Of a stretch of DNA of 64,000 bases, positions 1 through 8,609 are shown piece by piece. Where the stretch lies: NCBI GenBank assembly GCA_016933095.1, contig JAFGBP010000042.1:1-64000 (forward strand). Direction: 5' to 3'. This stretch comes from Candidatus Woesearchaeota archaeon (GTDB taxonomy: Archaea > Nanobdellota > Nanobdellia > Woesearchaeales > SM23-78). Below the pieces are notes generated by a model, which searched no databases, was not told the origin of the DNA, and saw only the letters and a list, made by a program, of their open reading frames with translations. How positions within the stretch are numbered: the first letter of the stretch is position 1; every line of letters begins with the position of its first letter. Both the position numbers and the translations under genes were made by a program.

Positions 1-87
1 GAATCGGAAAGCGGTTAACCTAGACTCGGCTAAAAGACGTTATTGATGGGCGGGCGCAGCGGGCTACAAGAGACTTTGAACAGAGCC
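1..87 (-). mobile_element. Structured repeat element, copy A (cut by window edge)
   Basis: Minus-strand copy of the dispersed element family. It starts at 87 with GGCTCTGTTCAAA, continues with the inner-helix arm GTAGCCC, and carries the core GCCGAGTCTAG (reverse complement at 20-30). The distal half and second inverted repeat lie outside the window. It sits 19 bp beyond the stop codon of the giant surface protein gene. Closest relatives are the copies at 27.8 and 54.6 kb. Confidence 0.75.
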
Positions 88-105
88 GGAAGGATGACCA
101 TCTTC

Positions 106-3100
106 CTATCTCACAGGCTGCTCATCCATTATGGACTCGTTCAGTATGCTCGTCACTATGTCCTGGTCCCAGCCATGCGCGAGCATGTCGTCGTATACGA
201 CGTTGAAGGTCTTGCCCTCCTTGATGCCCTCGCGGGCCACGTACCTAGCAATCTTGTAGTAACCAGCCCTGTGCTGCCAACCATTCTTCTCCAAGTCAGA
301 GAGTATCTGGTGGAAGTTCTTGCCTCTCGAGAGCTCGTCGGTTATGAACCTGTCGACCTCATCCTCCCTCATCAGCTTCTGCAGGCTGGCCGGAGTCTCT
401 GCAGGCGTCGACTGCTGCTGCGCGAACATGTTCATTATCGCGTTCCTGTGAGAGTAGAGCAAAGCTCCTCCAATGAGGACTACAAGACCTAGCAAGAGCC
501 AAGTTAGCCACTGGCTTGGAGTAGCGGCTCCGGTTCCTTCATACGCGTCCCCTCCCGAAGGCTCCACTGTTGAAGGCTGCTCTGTCGTAGGAGGAGTCGA
601 AGGCTGTGTCACCTGACTGGAAGTGTCTCCTGTCGCAGCCGACTCTGGAGGTGATGAGAGAAGAGTCATTGTGAACTCTCCGCTAGTCCATCCTCTCATA
701 TCCATCAACCTAACCTCGATGTCGCTGACCCCGTCCTGGTTGAGGTCGAACACCTGGCTCTGGCCGATCGCCAACTTCTTCGAAAGCTCAGGATTGGAGT
801 TGAAGTGTATCGTTGCATCATTAGAGCCCACATTTGTCAGAGTCATCTCATAATCTCTTGAGCCAAAGGTGAACAATGCCATGTTAGGCTTGTTAGCCGC
901 CATGAACAGCTCAAAGGTGGCAGAGCCAGAGCTCAAGTCAAGCTCGATGACCCTTGATGGAGGCTCGTATTCGTAGAGTCCGACAGGGATTCCACCTCCA
1001 CTGCTTCCTCCGTTACCTGAACCGCCCTCCGGATCCGATACTGTAATGCCATAGGTGACGCTCGAAGACCTGCCATACCTGTCAGAGACTGTCAGGTTGA
1101 CAGTGTAAGAGCCTGAAGCAGCATAAGTGTGCTCGACTGAAGTCGAGTTGGTCACATCTGATTCTCCGTCTCCGAACAGCCAAGTGTAGGTCAAGGAATC
1201 ATTTATTGCAGTCCAGGTCGTGAGATTGGTCAAGTTGACCTCAAAATCATTGCTTCCATTGTTTGTCAGCAGAACTTCATGCAACGTAAGGTTCTCCGTC
1301 TCGTTAACGCCGCCCGGCATGTCAAACCTGAACCAGACCAAGTCGTCATCAAAGTACAAAACCGTCAGGTTAGCATCCGAACCGAAGGTATACATCTCCT
1401 CTTCCGAGAGTGAAGAACTATTCACGCCGTTCACCATGAATGCCGCAACTCCTGTAAAGACGTCAAGGTTCACATCCGTGGAACCCGAAGTGAGCGTCGT
1501 CGCGGATCCTGCATACAATCCCGTGGCAGACTCTATCACCGCAACAGGCGGATAGTTAATGAGCCTTGTCAGGTTCTTGGCTCCTGAAGATGAAGCATCG
1601 TATTCTGAGCCGTTATACATCAGGACAGAGCCTGAATATATTGCTCCGTCGCTTACGTTAGCATCCACAAGCACAGTATCGTAAATTGTGGTATTCTGGA
1701 CAATCGTGCCATTCACGCTCACATTCACGAGGATTGAGTCCGTCACGTTGGAATCATATGCTGAAGAGTTCTCGCTCAAGGTCGAGTTGATTATCCTTGA
1801 CGGGTCTATGAAGCAGTCCGAGAGCACGGCGTTCTCGACAGTGGAGTCTATTATCGTGCAGTTAGAGAGCGTCGAGTTCACTATGAGGGACCCTGATATG
1901 TTCGAGCTTGACACTGTGGAGTTCGAGATTCCAGGTATGACATTCGAATAGTTCGAAGAGTAGTAGACGCCGTTGACAGTCGAGTCCGTGACAGTGCTGT
2001 TCTCAGTGCTGACATAGACTATCAAGGTGACATTGTTCGACCAGGTCGTCTCGTTCTCGACATCCGTCGCATTGAATATCACCCAGCCGAACCCGAGCCA
2101 GCCATCGTCAGGCACTATGATTACTTCGCCTGAAGTCTCGTTCATGAGCACAGTAACGTTAGCTGAGTAAGTGGCGTTGAACAAGAGGTCATCTCCATTG
2201 ATGTCCACCAAGTAGTCGGAGACGTCCAAGTCAGTGTAGTTCAGGTTGTAGAACCATGCCAAGGTCGGTATCTCAGAGACCAGGCTTGGAGCGTCATTCG
2301 ACACGTTAACGGAGATGTTCGTCTCATTGAACTCTCCGAATGGATCAGTCACGTTCAGAGAAATGTTCTCAAGGCCAGTCCAGTTGGCAGTGAAGTTCAG
2401 TACCAATATGCCAGTGTCCTGGTCCAAGCTGACGACAGATATGTTGCCGCTTCCGGAAGCGCCGTAGGTCATGTTGTCCAGGTCATAATCCACGAGGATC
2501 GTGTCTATGTCCAGCTGGTAGAGGACATTCTTGGATGCATTGAATTCGCTCGGCAGCGATGAGTTCACTATCGGGTTCCTGTTCTGCACCGTGAAGTTAT
2601 ACTCTAGAGTCTCGTTCCAATGGCCCGCAGCATCCACGGCATAAACCTTCCACAATACAGTCTCGTTGTTCTCGAGGTTCTCAGGACCTATGTACAAGGA
2701 GTAAGTATCACCGATATTCACGACGATGCTAGTGTAGTTCACCATGGATCCATTAAAGGCGTTTGTCTCAAAGACAACATCCGAGATGTTGTTCGTGTCA
2801 GTCCAGTCCAGGGTGATGTTGACCGAGTCATTGTTGTAGATGGTCATGGAATAAGTGTCCAGCACGTTCGAGTATCCCGGCGCATACCTGTCTATTATGA
2901 ACGAGGAGTTGGCCTCAGAGACATTGGAGTTGTTGTTAACAGCCCAAACAACTAAGTCATAAGGACCTTCAGCCCAGACACCAGTGTCTGCGATGCTCAG
3001 GTTGACCAGCCAGGAGAGATAGTTCCTATTAGCAGAGCCTGAAGTCGTGTTGGAACCTGAAGCCACGAGGCTTCCGCTCGAATTCGTCACGTTGTAGCTC

Positions 3101-6100
3101 ACGTTAGTGAATACCTGCGCGATTATCGTGATGTTGAACTCGTCAGTGGAGTCAGACGAGTAGTCATCATGTGATACCTCCAAGTATGGCAAGTCCCTGT
3201 TTATCGTGAAGGTGACCGAGGCATTGGATGAATGATTCATAGAGTCATTTGCAAATATCCTCAAAGTATACGTGGCCTGAGACACGGTCGAACTATCCCA
3301 AGAAGCAGAGTAAGTGCTGCCTGAAGAGAGCGAGAGCGTGCCTGAAGCATTAAGGTTATCAGAAAAGTCCCTAATCTCATACCAGGAAGCATTGATTATT
3401 CCGATGCCGGCATCGACAATAGACGCTGAGACGGTCACGAGTCCAGCAACAATCGAGCCGTTGACAGGATTGATTGAGGTAATGTTCGGGCCATGGTTAT
3501 CCGTCACGAAATTGACTGCAGTGTTCTGATTGGAATCCTGGCTGTTGCCGACAGCATCAGTGCAGGCGATGTAGTAAGTGTAGTTCCCATCAGTCACATT
3601 GATCTGGCATATCGACGTGTTCCCGACTGTGCCGGTGCAGTTCGTCCCGTAAGTCGTAGAGTAAGGTATGTCATACTCAGAGTAGACGCAGTGCATGCCA
3701 TTCTCTCCCATAACAGTCACGTTTGTCTGGCCGTCGTCCGTGAAGTCGTAGTAGCCGTCAGTGCTGTTGGAATCACCAGCCACGTCCACGATCGTCACAG
3801 GGTCCGGAGGGATATTATCTAGGTACAGTACAGTATTGCTCGAAGCGTTAAACGGAAGACCCAAGTGGTTGTAGGCGATGACCTCTCCATGATAGAGCCT
3901 CTCGCTTACCAACGAGGATCCGTCAGGGTAAAGCATGTTATTTAACAAAACGAACTCTTCAGTCGTATTTGTCCAGTCGACAACCACCCCGCCGAGCGAG
4001 TCCTTGACAGTGTATGTATAATAGTCTATTCCAGACTCAGGGTCGATTCCTCCGGACCAGTTCAGGATGAAGTTGTTGCTGAAGGTGTAGAATGCCCCGT
4101 TGTTCATGTTTACTGTGAAGTTCTCAGGCGGAGTCAAGTCAACGTAGAAGCTCGTGTAGTCACCATAATAATAAGTCTGGGTGTTGCCCGCACTGTCCGT
4201 CACCAAGTACCTGAACCTATAGCAATAGCCATGGGACAAGGACACGATCTGATTAACATTTCCTGAAGCCACAGTGGCATTGTAAGGCTGCCAAGCTCCG
4301 AAGCCGGTGCAACCCTGCGACGGGTTATAGGCGACCTGTGAGTACTCAAGCACTCTTGACGCGATTCCGCTGTAATTGTCAAAGCCATCGTACAGGAACA
4401 CGGTCGTCGTGTTCGTCGTCAAGTTGATGTTAGTATAGGATATGGATCCATTCGTCGGAGCCATGGAGTCTATCCTAATGCCGTTAGACGACTCCAAATC
4501 ACTCCACACGTCATTAGCGCTCCTGGCCCTTGCACACAAGTAATAAGTCACGTTGTCTTGCAATGACAAGCCGCTTGGGTATATTATCGCGCTTGAAGTA
4601 TTGGTGAGAGTCACTTCGCTGTCATAACCTGGCAAGTAGCAAGTATTGTTGCCCAAGGTATACTCGTACTCCACAATGGGCGAACCCTGCGCCGAGAAGT
4701 TCATGTTGAAACGTAGCTGGGTCTTGCTGTTGTTCCAAGCACCGTCATCCAGTATGCAAGCATCTCCGACGCAAAGAGGAGCAGATATGTCATTGTAAAG
4801 TATGCCTGTGCTAGAGGTGACGTTAGAGTACAGTCCTGAGTTAGCTAGGGCTCTCACGTGCACGTAATACACTTCTCCATGCACAAGAGATGAGAGGTTG
4901 GCAAATATCGAAGTGTTCAGAGTAGCGTTGGTCCAGTCAAGGATAGAGTTCCAGCCCACACTTCCGTTCGTCGCGCCCGTGCCAACAGCGTACTCATACC
5001 TCACAATACCCGACTCTATGCCGACGGCATCAGTCCAATTGAAGAACAGCGTCTTGACGTTCGTTATCACTGCAGGCACCACAGGGACAGTCTGGTAATA
5101 TCCGATGTGGGCCCAAGGTATCATGCCAGGTTCAGCATCCACTCCTAGAGATGTGTTGGTAGCATTGTAGTTCCCATTACTATCCTCCATAGAGAAGTTG
5201 AAGTTGTAGTTTCCATCTGAGAGGTTGAGCGATATGTTGCACGTCTGGAGAGTCGACGTACCCGAGCAAGTGAAGTTCGAGTAGTTAAAGAAATGCAATA
5301 CGCTCGTTGCGTTGGACACGTTGACTAAGAGGGTCGTGATGCTTAGGTTATAGTCATCTACAGCCTCAAACTCCAGGTTGTAAGGCCTCTCAGAAGTATA
5401 ATTAGGTACGCTTGACAGGTTAAAGGACGGCGCAGTCGTGTCGTTGAACCTGAAGAAAGTCCCGTTCATGACAGTCGGGGAGCAGTCGCTTGCCGTGGAA
5501 GACCCGCCCTCGAGGCAAACCCTAACGTAGTAAGTATTGTTAATTTCATCGGACAAGTTCACGGCGTGAGTGCATGAAAGCAACTGATCCTGGGTCTCGT
5601 AGCTAGTGGTGCAGTAGGAAGTATCACCGGAACCACATCCTGAGATGGTAATGTCAGAATCATTGCAGACAAAGGCCCTGGCCGATATCGAAGCGTTGGA
5701 AGAGTTCCATCCTACGTAGAACGTCACGTCATCTCCAAGTACTGTAGCGTCAGTGGAGTTGGAGTCATCGGTCAGGTTAACAAGGTATGGCAGATTTCCA
5801 GAGGCTATCACGGTCGCGCTTGAGTTGACGTATACGTCGTCAGCAAAGCCGTGTGTATCGTTCACGAGCACTCCGCATATGACATACTGGCTGACGTTGA
5901 GCGTAAAGGACAGGTTCTGCGAGGTCTCCCCTAAGATGAGCTCGTACTGGCCTGACGAGTTCTGCAGCCACCATCTGAAGAGAGCTGACGAGACCAGCTC
6001 AGAGTCTCCATCCTGGTCGTAGAAGTCATAGCCGCACATCAGCTCGGATGATGAGAACGCAGGGCTCGGCAACACTGAGACATTCTGGGCCGTGGGCCTG

Positions 6101-6588
6101 TGGTTCACGTATATATAGGCCTCGGGTGTAGGTGAAGACGTGGCGTTGCCTGAGAACACTCCCGCCGATGATATCAGCTGCGAACTGTTGTACACCCTTG
6201 CGTAGAAGGGCATGACGCTCGGGTCCGACTCCTTCGTCTGGTACGTGCAGTTGGCATTCGTCACATTCACAAGGGCGAAGTTCGACACGTTGCACAGCAG
6301 CGGGCTCGACTGGCCTCCAGTGGGGTCGTAGTAGCAGTTGTTGTTATCTGAATTGTTGCAGAATATCACTGTCAGGTTCTCCGAAGTGCTCCATGTTAGA
6401 GAAAGCGTCGTGTAGTCTCCCACATTCACTGGCGTGGAGTCTGGGAATCCTGGATTGGCATACTGTGATATGTCAGATGTCTGGATAGAGGCCGACTGGG
6501 AGGCGAATAGCAGCACAAATGACAGCGACAGCACTGCTATCAGTGCGAAGTTCAGGTTCACCATCCTGGCTTTCCTGCCTAAGCTCAT
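106..6588 (-). CDS. Giant secreted, membrane-anchored surface protein (2160 aa)
   Basis: A signal peptide or anchor (about residues 12-34) is followed by a very long extracellular region dense in N-x-S/T sequons and made of repeated Ig/fibronectin-like beta modules. A segment around 1530-1670 has short NST-rich repeats suggesting a beta-helix. A PKD domain with the motif WLFGDGE lies near 1740-1850. Then come a Gly-rich linker, a Pro/Thr stalk, one transmembrane helix near 2025-2045 and a cytoplasmic tail of about 115 residues with two helical repeats (NGWQHRAGYYKI, HGWDQDIVTSIL). It is probably a heavily glycosylated adhesin or S-layer-like protein. Its start overlaps the stop of the AbrB-type gene by 4 bp, so the two are one transcript. 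Exact function is unknown. Confidence 0.9.
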   Translation of the reverse strand: MSLGRKARMVNLNFALIAVLSLSFVLLFASQSASIQTSDISQYANPGFPDSTPVNVGDYTTLSLTWSTSENLTVIFCNNSDNNNCYYDPTGGQSSPLLCNVSNFALVNVTNANCTYQTKESDPSVMPFYARVYNSSQLISSAGVFSGNATSSPTPEAYIYVNHRPTAQNVSVLPSPAFSSSELMCGYDFYDQDGDSELVSSALFRWWLQNSSGQYELILGETSQNLSFTLNVSQYVICGVLVNDTHGFADDVYVNSSATVIASGNLPYLVNLTDDSNSTDATVLGDDVTFYVGWNSSNASISARAFVCNDSDITISGCGSGDTSYCTTSYETQDQLLSCTHAVNLSDEINNTYYVRVCLEGGSSTASDCSPTVMNGTFFRFNDTTAPSFNLSSVPNYTSERPYNLEFEAVDDYNLSITTLLVNVSNATSVLHFFNYSNFTCSGTSTLQTCNISLNLSDGNYNFNFSMEDSNGNYNATNTSLGVDAEPGMIPWAHIGYYQTVPVVPAVITNVKTLFFNWTDAVGIESGIVRYEYAVGTGATNGSVGWNSILDWTNATLNTSIFANLSSLVHGEVYYVHVRALANSGLYSNVTSSTGILYNDISAPLCVGDACILDDGAWNNSKTQLRFNMNFSAQGSPIVEYEYTLGNNTCYLPGYDSEVTLTNTSSAIIYPSGLSLQDNVTYYLCARARSANDVWSDLESSNGIRIDSMAPTNGSISYTNINLTTNTTTVFLYDGFDNYSGIASRVLEYSQVAYNPSQGCTGFGAWQPYNATVASGNVNQIVSLSHGYCYRFRYLVTDSAGNTQTYYYGDYTSFYVDLTPPENFTVNMNNGAFYTFSNNFILNWSGGIDPESGIDYYTYTVKDSLGGVVVDWTNTTEEFVLLNNMLYPDGSSLVSERLYHGEVIAYNHLGLPFNASSNTVLYLDNIPPDPVTIVDVAGDSNSTDGYYDFTDDGQTNVTVMGENGMHCVYSEYDIPYSTTYGTNCTGTVGNTSICQINVTDGNYTYYIACTDAVGNSQDSNQNTAVNFVTDNHGPNITSINPVNGSIVAGLVTVSASIVDAGIGIINASWYEIRDFSDNLNASGTLSLSSGSTYSASWDSSTVSQATYTLRIFANDSMNHSSNASVTFTINRDLPYLEVSHDDYSSDSTDEFNITIIAQVFTNVSYNVTNSSGSLVASGSNTTSGSANRNYLSWLVNLSIADTGVWAEGPYDLVVWAVNNNSNVSEANSSFIIDRYAPGYSNVLDTYSMTIYNNDSVNITLDWTDTNNISDVVFETNAFNGSMVNYTSIVVNIGDTYSLYIGPENLENNETVLWKVYAVDAAGHWNETLEYNFTVQNRNPIVNSSLPSEFNASKNVLYQLDIDTILVDYDLDNMTYGASGSGNISVVSLDQDTGILVLNFTANWTGLENISLNVTDPFGEFNETNISVNVSNDAPSLVSEIPTLAWFYNLNYTDLDVSDYLVDINGDDLLFNATYSANVTVLMNETSGEVIIVPDDGWLGFGWVIFNATDVENETTWSNNVTLIVYVSTENSTVTDSTVNGVYYSSNYSNVIPGISNSTVSSSNISGSLIVNSTLSNCTIIDSTVENAVLSDCFIDPSRIINSTLSENSSAYDSNVTDSILVNVSVNGTIVQNTTIYDTVLVDANVSDGAIYSGSVLMYNGSEYDASSSGAKNLTRLINYPPVAVIESATGLYAGSATTLTSGSTDVNLDVFTGVAAFMVNGVNSSSLSEEEMYTFGSDANLTVLYFDDDLVWFRFDMPGGVNETENLTLHEVLLTNNGSNDFEVNLTNLTTWTAINDSLTYTWLFGDGESDVTNSTSVEHTYAASGSYTVNLTVSDRYGRSSSVTYGITVSDPEGGSGNGGSSGGGIPVGLYEYEPPSRVIELDLSSGSATFELFMAANKPNMALFTFGSRDYEMTLTNVGSNDATIHFNSNPELSKKLAIGQSQVFDLNQDGVSDIEVRLMDMRGWTSGEFTMTLLSSPPESAATGDTSSQVTQPSTPPTTEQPSTVEPSGGDAYEGTGAATPSQWLTWLLLGLVVLIGGALLYSHRNAIMNMFAQQQSTPAETPASLQKLMREDEVDRFITDELSRGKNFHQILSDLEKNGWQHRAGYYKIARYVAREGIKEGKTFNVVYDDMLAHGWDQDIVTSILNESIMDEQPVR

Positions 6589-6875
6589 ACTATGTCAAGC
6601 CCTCCCTTCCTTGTCTTCTTGTATTCCTTCTCTGACTTCTCGACGTTCTTCTTGCTCACTTTTATCTTCACTGACTTCTCCTTGATCTCCCCAAGCAGCT
6701 TTGATTCCTGCGCCAGCTCCGGCGCGTCGAGTTTCTTCAGAAGTATGCCTTCTTCAAGTATAGAATACATCCAGAAGCCGCTTCCTTCGTCTATTCCGAG
6801 ATCTCTTCTGATCTCTTTAGGGATGACTATCTGTCCCCTACCGTCACACTGCACTAGCTTGGGGTATCTCTTCAC
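6585..6875 (-). CDS. AbrB/SpoVT-type DNA-binding regulator (96 aa)
   Basis: The first 45 residues match the SpoVT/AbrB swapped-hairpin fold (GRGQIVIPKEIRRDLGI). The rest is a lysine-rich helical tail. AbrB-fold proteins act as dimeric transcription factors or antitoxins. The gene is first in a two-gene unit with the giant surface protein (ATGA overlap), so it probably regulates that protein and itself. Palindromic sites flank its promoter. No toxin partner is seen, so regulator is preferred over antitoxin. Confidence 0.85.
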   Translation of the reverse strand: MKRYPKLVQCDGRGQIVIPKEIRRDLGIDEGSGFWMYSILEEGILLKKLDAPELAQESKLLGEIKEKSVKIKVSKKNVEKSEKEYKKTRKGGLDIV

Positions 6876-6899
6876 TTTCCCGTATTTCCACGTAGTTTT

Positions 6900-6992
6900 T
6901 CTGAAATTCAGACAAAAAGTTTGAAAAGCATAAAAAATATAATAATTTCAAACAAAAGGTTAGTATTTATGCCAAAAGTTCTGAATATCAGA
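6900..6992. promoter_or_regulatory. Promoter and putative operators of the AbrB-surface protein unit
   Basis: Two near-identical palindromes TCTGAAATTCAGA (6900-6912) and TCTGAATATCAGA (6980-6992) bracket an inverted pair GTTTGAAA (6919-6926) / TTTCAAAC (6946-6953). The AT-rich stretch between the pair contains a TATA-like sequence for the minus strand. This arrangement suits binding by a dimeric regulator such as the adjacent AbrB-type protein. The remaining gap to 7034 holds nothing else recognisable. Confidence 0.55.
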
Positions 6993-7034
6993 GATTACTG
7001 AGAAGCAGAGTTTAAATAGTTTTGGGTTGGAAAG

Positions 7035-7156
7035 GGTGCGTTGAAAGTCTCTAGTGCACGGCGCTCACTGCATCTTAGCCAAAATCCTTTGCCGAGTCTA
7101 GTGAAATAATCTGGGTTTCTTGAAGGAGTGCCCACGTGCACTTTTTCAACGCACCC
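7035..7156 (+). mobile_element. Structured repeat element, copy B
   Basis: Terminal inverted repeat GGTGCGTTGAAA / TTTCAACGCACC. Inner helix GTGCACG (7054-7060) pairs with CGTGCAC (7135-7141). The core GCCGAGTCTAG is at 7091-7101. It is flanked by near-identical 10-bp repeats GGTTGGAAAG and GGTTGAAAAG. It is tandem with copy C. Confidence 0.85.
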
Positions 7157-7166
7157 GGTTGAAAAG

Positions 7167-7289
7167 GGAAGCGTTCAAAATCTTTTGTGCCGCGCTCCGT
7201 TCGCCTAGACTTGTGATTGTTGTCCGATTCTAGAGGTTCCGCATATAATATCACCATACTTCGCAATGCGGCACCTTTTGAACGGTTCC
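7167..7289 (+). mobile_element. Structured repeat element, copy C
   Basis: Terminal inverted repeat GGAAGCGTTCAAAA / TTTTGAACGGTTCC with one mismatch. Inner helix GTGCCGC (7187-7193) pairs with GCGGCAC (7268-7274). The core is diverged (GTCCGATTCTAG). It is flanked by GGTTGAAAAG and GGTTGGAAAG, the same 10-bp sequence that flanks copy B, so three copies of that sequence separate two elements. Confidence 0.85.
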
Positions 7290-7345
7290 GGTTGGAAAGG
7301 CAAACCCAATAAAGAAACACAGCCTGAAAATCACAGTTTACCTAT

Positions 7346-8104
7346 TTACCTAACAGTATGAATAGCGGACTGGATATGCCCCTTAAAGAAATTAATCGGC
7401 ACAGCATAACTCTGGGTTCCTCTAGCAGACCTTACAAGCCCCAATAACTCAAAGGTTTCGGCATGATACACGCCAGCACCGCTATCTCCACCCAGCACCG
7501 GACAAGCAAATGGCAGACGATCATCTTGAACATAATTGGCAATCGTGCCTCTCTTGATAAAATCACCTTTGAGACCTCCATTGCCGACAATCCAGACTTC
7601 TTGCCCCAACTTGACCTTATCACTATCCCCCAACCTCACAGGGACTCTGGGCCCGGCGTAATCTCTTGGAAGCTCTAAAACCGCAAAGTCAAGTTTCTCA
7701 TCAAGCAAGAGCTGTTTAACAAGATGGGACTTCTCCTTATCACTGCCCTCAGGCTTGTAAGGAAGATATACCTGCCGATCGGAATCTTTCAATATTACCT
7801 TCCGGGATTGTTTCCCTCTTCTCACAGAATGGCTTCTCTTAATATCGGAAACGATGCCGTGCGCTGTCGTTAAGATATAATCCTGGAAAATAACGCCTAT
7901 AAACCTTGATCTGCGATGATAATCCCGCTCCTCAGGCGTGCCGGCTTCTTCATCAATAAAAGTGTTATCAACAAACAAAAGAGGCGTTGCCGCTATGATC
8001 TGGTCTAACATCTCATTTGTAGAAAAAACACGCGCAGACACATTAGTAGCTGCCAACCCCGCGACTCCGGAAACCGCTGCCATAACTCTTCTTCTGCTAA
8101 CCAT
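7346..8104 (-). CDS. Secreted trypsin-like serine protease (S1 family)
   Basis: The N-terminus has a twin-arginine-like SRRR followed by a hydrophobic stretch ending near ATNVSA, suggesting Tat export. Counting from the GTG one codon upstream, the catalytic triad is visible as His83 in TTAHG, Asp140 in LDFAVLEL and Ser209 in GGDSGAG. At about 252 residues it is a single protease domain without PDZ. The ATG at 8104 is chosen; GTG at 8107 is equally possible because a TATA-like stretch (minus strand, about 8125-8138) implies a very short leader. Substrate unknown; an envelope role is likely. Confidence 0.88.
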   Translation of the reverse strand: MVSRRRVMAAVSGVAGLAATNVSARVFSTNEMLDQIIAATPLLFVDNTFIDEEAGTPEERDYHRRSRFIGVIFQDYILTTAHGIVSDIKRSHSVRRGKQSRKVILKDSDRQVYLPYKPEGSDKEKSHLVKQLLLDEKLDFAVLELPRDYAGPRVPVRLGDSDKVKLGQEVWIVGNGGLKGDFIKRGTIANYVQDDRLPFACPVLGGDSGAGVYHAETFELLGLVRSARGTQSYAVPINFFKGHIQSAIHTVR

Positions 8105-8178
8105 CACCTCAGGGAATCTGCTCTAATTATTTAAAGTTTATCAGAAATAGACTCTAAGGGTAAAAGAATTGAAAACAA

Positions 8179-8235
8179 GCGCCCGGAGACAGTAGAAGCA
8201 AAAGCTTCTTAGCCTCCAACCAGCTTACTTCGTAA
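8179..8235 (-). repeat. tRNA-end hairpin module behind tRNA-Cys
   Basis: Directly downstream of tRNA-Cys in its transcription direction. It holds a small hairpin (GCTTAC-GAA-GTAAGC), then a larger interrupted hairpin with outer GGAG/CTCC and inner GAAGC/GCTTC helices, and finishes with an exact 11-bp copy of the tRNA-Cys 3' end (GCGCCCGGAGA on the plus strand at 8179-8189 and again at 8236-8246). It imitates the T-arm plus acceptor strand of the tRNA with the T loop replaced by a hairpin. Confidence 0.7.
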
Positions 8236-8306
8236 GCGCCCGGAGAGACTCGAACTCTCGATCACAGGGTTGCAGCCTGTTGCCTTAGCCGCTTGGCCAC
8301 GGGCGC
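8236..8306 (-). tRNA. tRNA-Cys (GCA)
   Basis: Read on the minus strand: acceptor GCGCCCG/CGGGCGC, D arm GCC...GGC, anticodon stem ACAGG/CCTGT with loop CTGCAAC giving anticodon GCA, and T arm GAGAG-TTCGAGT-CTCTC. No CCA is encoded and there is no intron. A minus-strand TATA element lies 25-36 bp upstream. Confidence 0.95.
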
Positions 8307-8330
8307 GCTTTGGACTGAGGAGAAAATAGC

Positions 8331-8342
8331 CCTTAATAAAGG
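8331..8342 (-). promoter_or_regulatory. TATA element of tRNA-Cys
   Basis: CCTTTATTAAGG on the minus strand, 25-36 bp upstream of the mature tRNA-Cys 5' end. Behind it (8343-8369) is a short tandem repeat of TATTCTTTAG units. Confidence 0.5.
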
Positions 8343-8369
8343 TTACTAAAGAATACTAAAGAATACTAT

Positions 8370-8490
8370 GACCCCAGAGACAGTAGAAGCAAAAGCTTCT
8401 AAGCCTCCAGTGTCATGCTTCGTATGACCCCGGAGACAACAGAAAAACTCTGTTTTTCTGAGCCTCCTGGTTCAGTTCACTTCGTTCACT
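8370..8490 (-). repeat. Two tandem tRNA-end hairpin modules behind tRNA-Arg
   Basis: Two modules, at about 8370-8425 and 8426-8490, follow tRNA-Arg. Each has a short GAA-loop hairpin and an interrupted hairpin with outer GGAG/CTCC (or its variant), and ends with the tRNA-Arg acceptor strand (GACCCC(A/G)GAG on plus at 8370 and 8426; the tRNA itself has GACCCCGGAG at 8491). One inner helix is GAAGC/GCTTC, the other CAGAAAAA/TTTTTCTG. Conserved flanks of the helix are ACARYA and TNAG. Confidence 0.7.
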
Positions 8491-8597
8491 GACCCCGGAG
8501 GGATTCGAACCCACGACCCCCAGCTTAGAAGGCCAGCACGAAGCTCACGAATTCTCGTAAGATTCTTGGTGCCCTATCCAGGCTAGGCTACGGGGCC
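8491..8597 (-). tRNA. tRNA-Arg (TCT) with a 33-nt intron
   Basis: Acceptor GGCCCCG/CGGGGTC and T arm GTGGG-TTCGAAT-CCCTC (one T-T mismatch). Removing 8534-8566 (33 nt) gives a perfect anticodon arm CCAGC-CTTCTAA-GCTGG with anticodon TCT at 8527-8529. The intron is therefore at noncanonical position 29/30 in the 5' side of the anticodon stem. Exact splice borders are inferred from pairing. A minus-strand TATA-like CTTTTAAAAG at 8627-8636 lies inside the 3' end of the upstream LAGLIDADG gene. Confidence 0.85.
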
Positions 8598-8609
8598 ACC
8601 GTAGTAATA

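Noticed and set aside
7035..7289. Elements as ordinary intrinsic terminators or simple MITEs
   Set aside because: They are 120 bp with two covarying helices and a conserved core, no poly-U end; end sequences vary between copies, unlike a MITE recognised by one transposase. Mobility is still likely because of flanking duplications.
8179..8490. Possible CRISPR array because of spaced direct repeats
   Set aside because: Repeats are only 10-11 bp, equal the tRNA 3' ends, and spacers are conserved hairpins rather than unique sequences; no cas genes are present.
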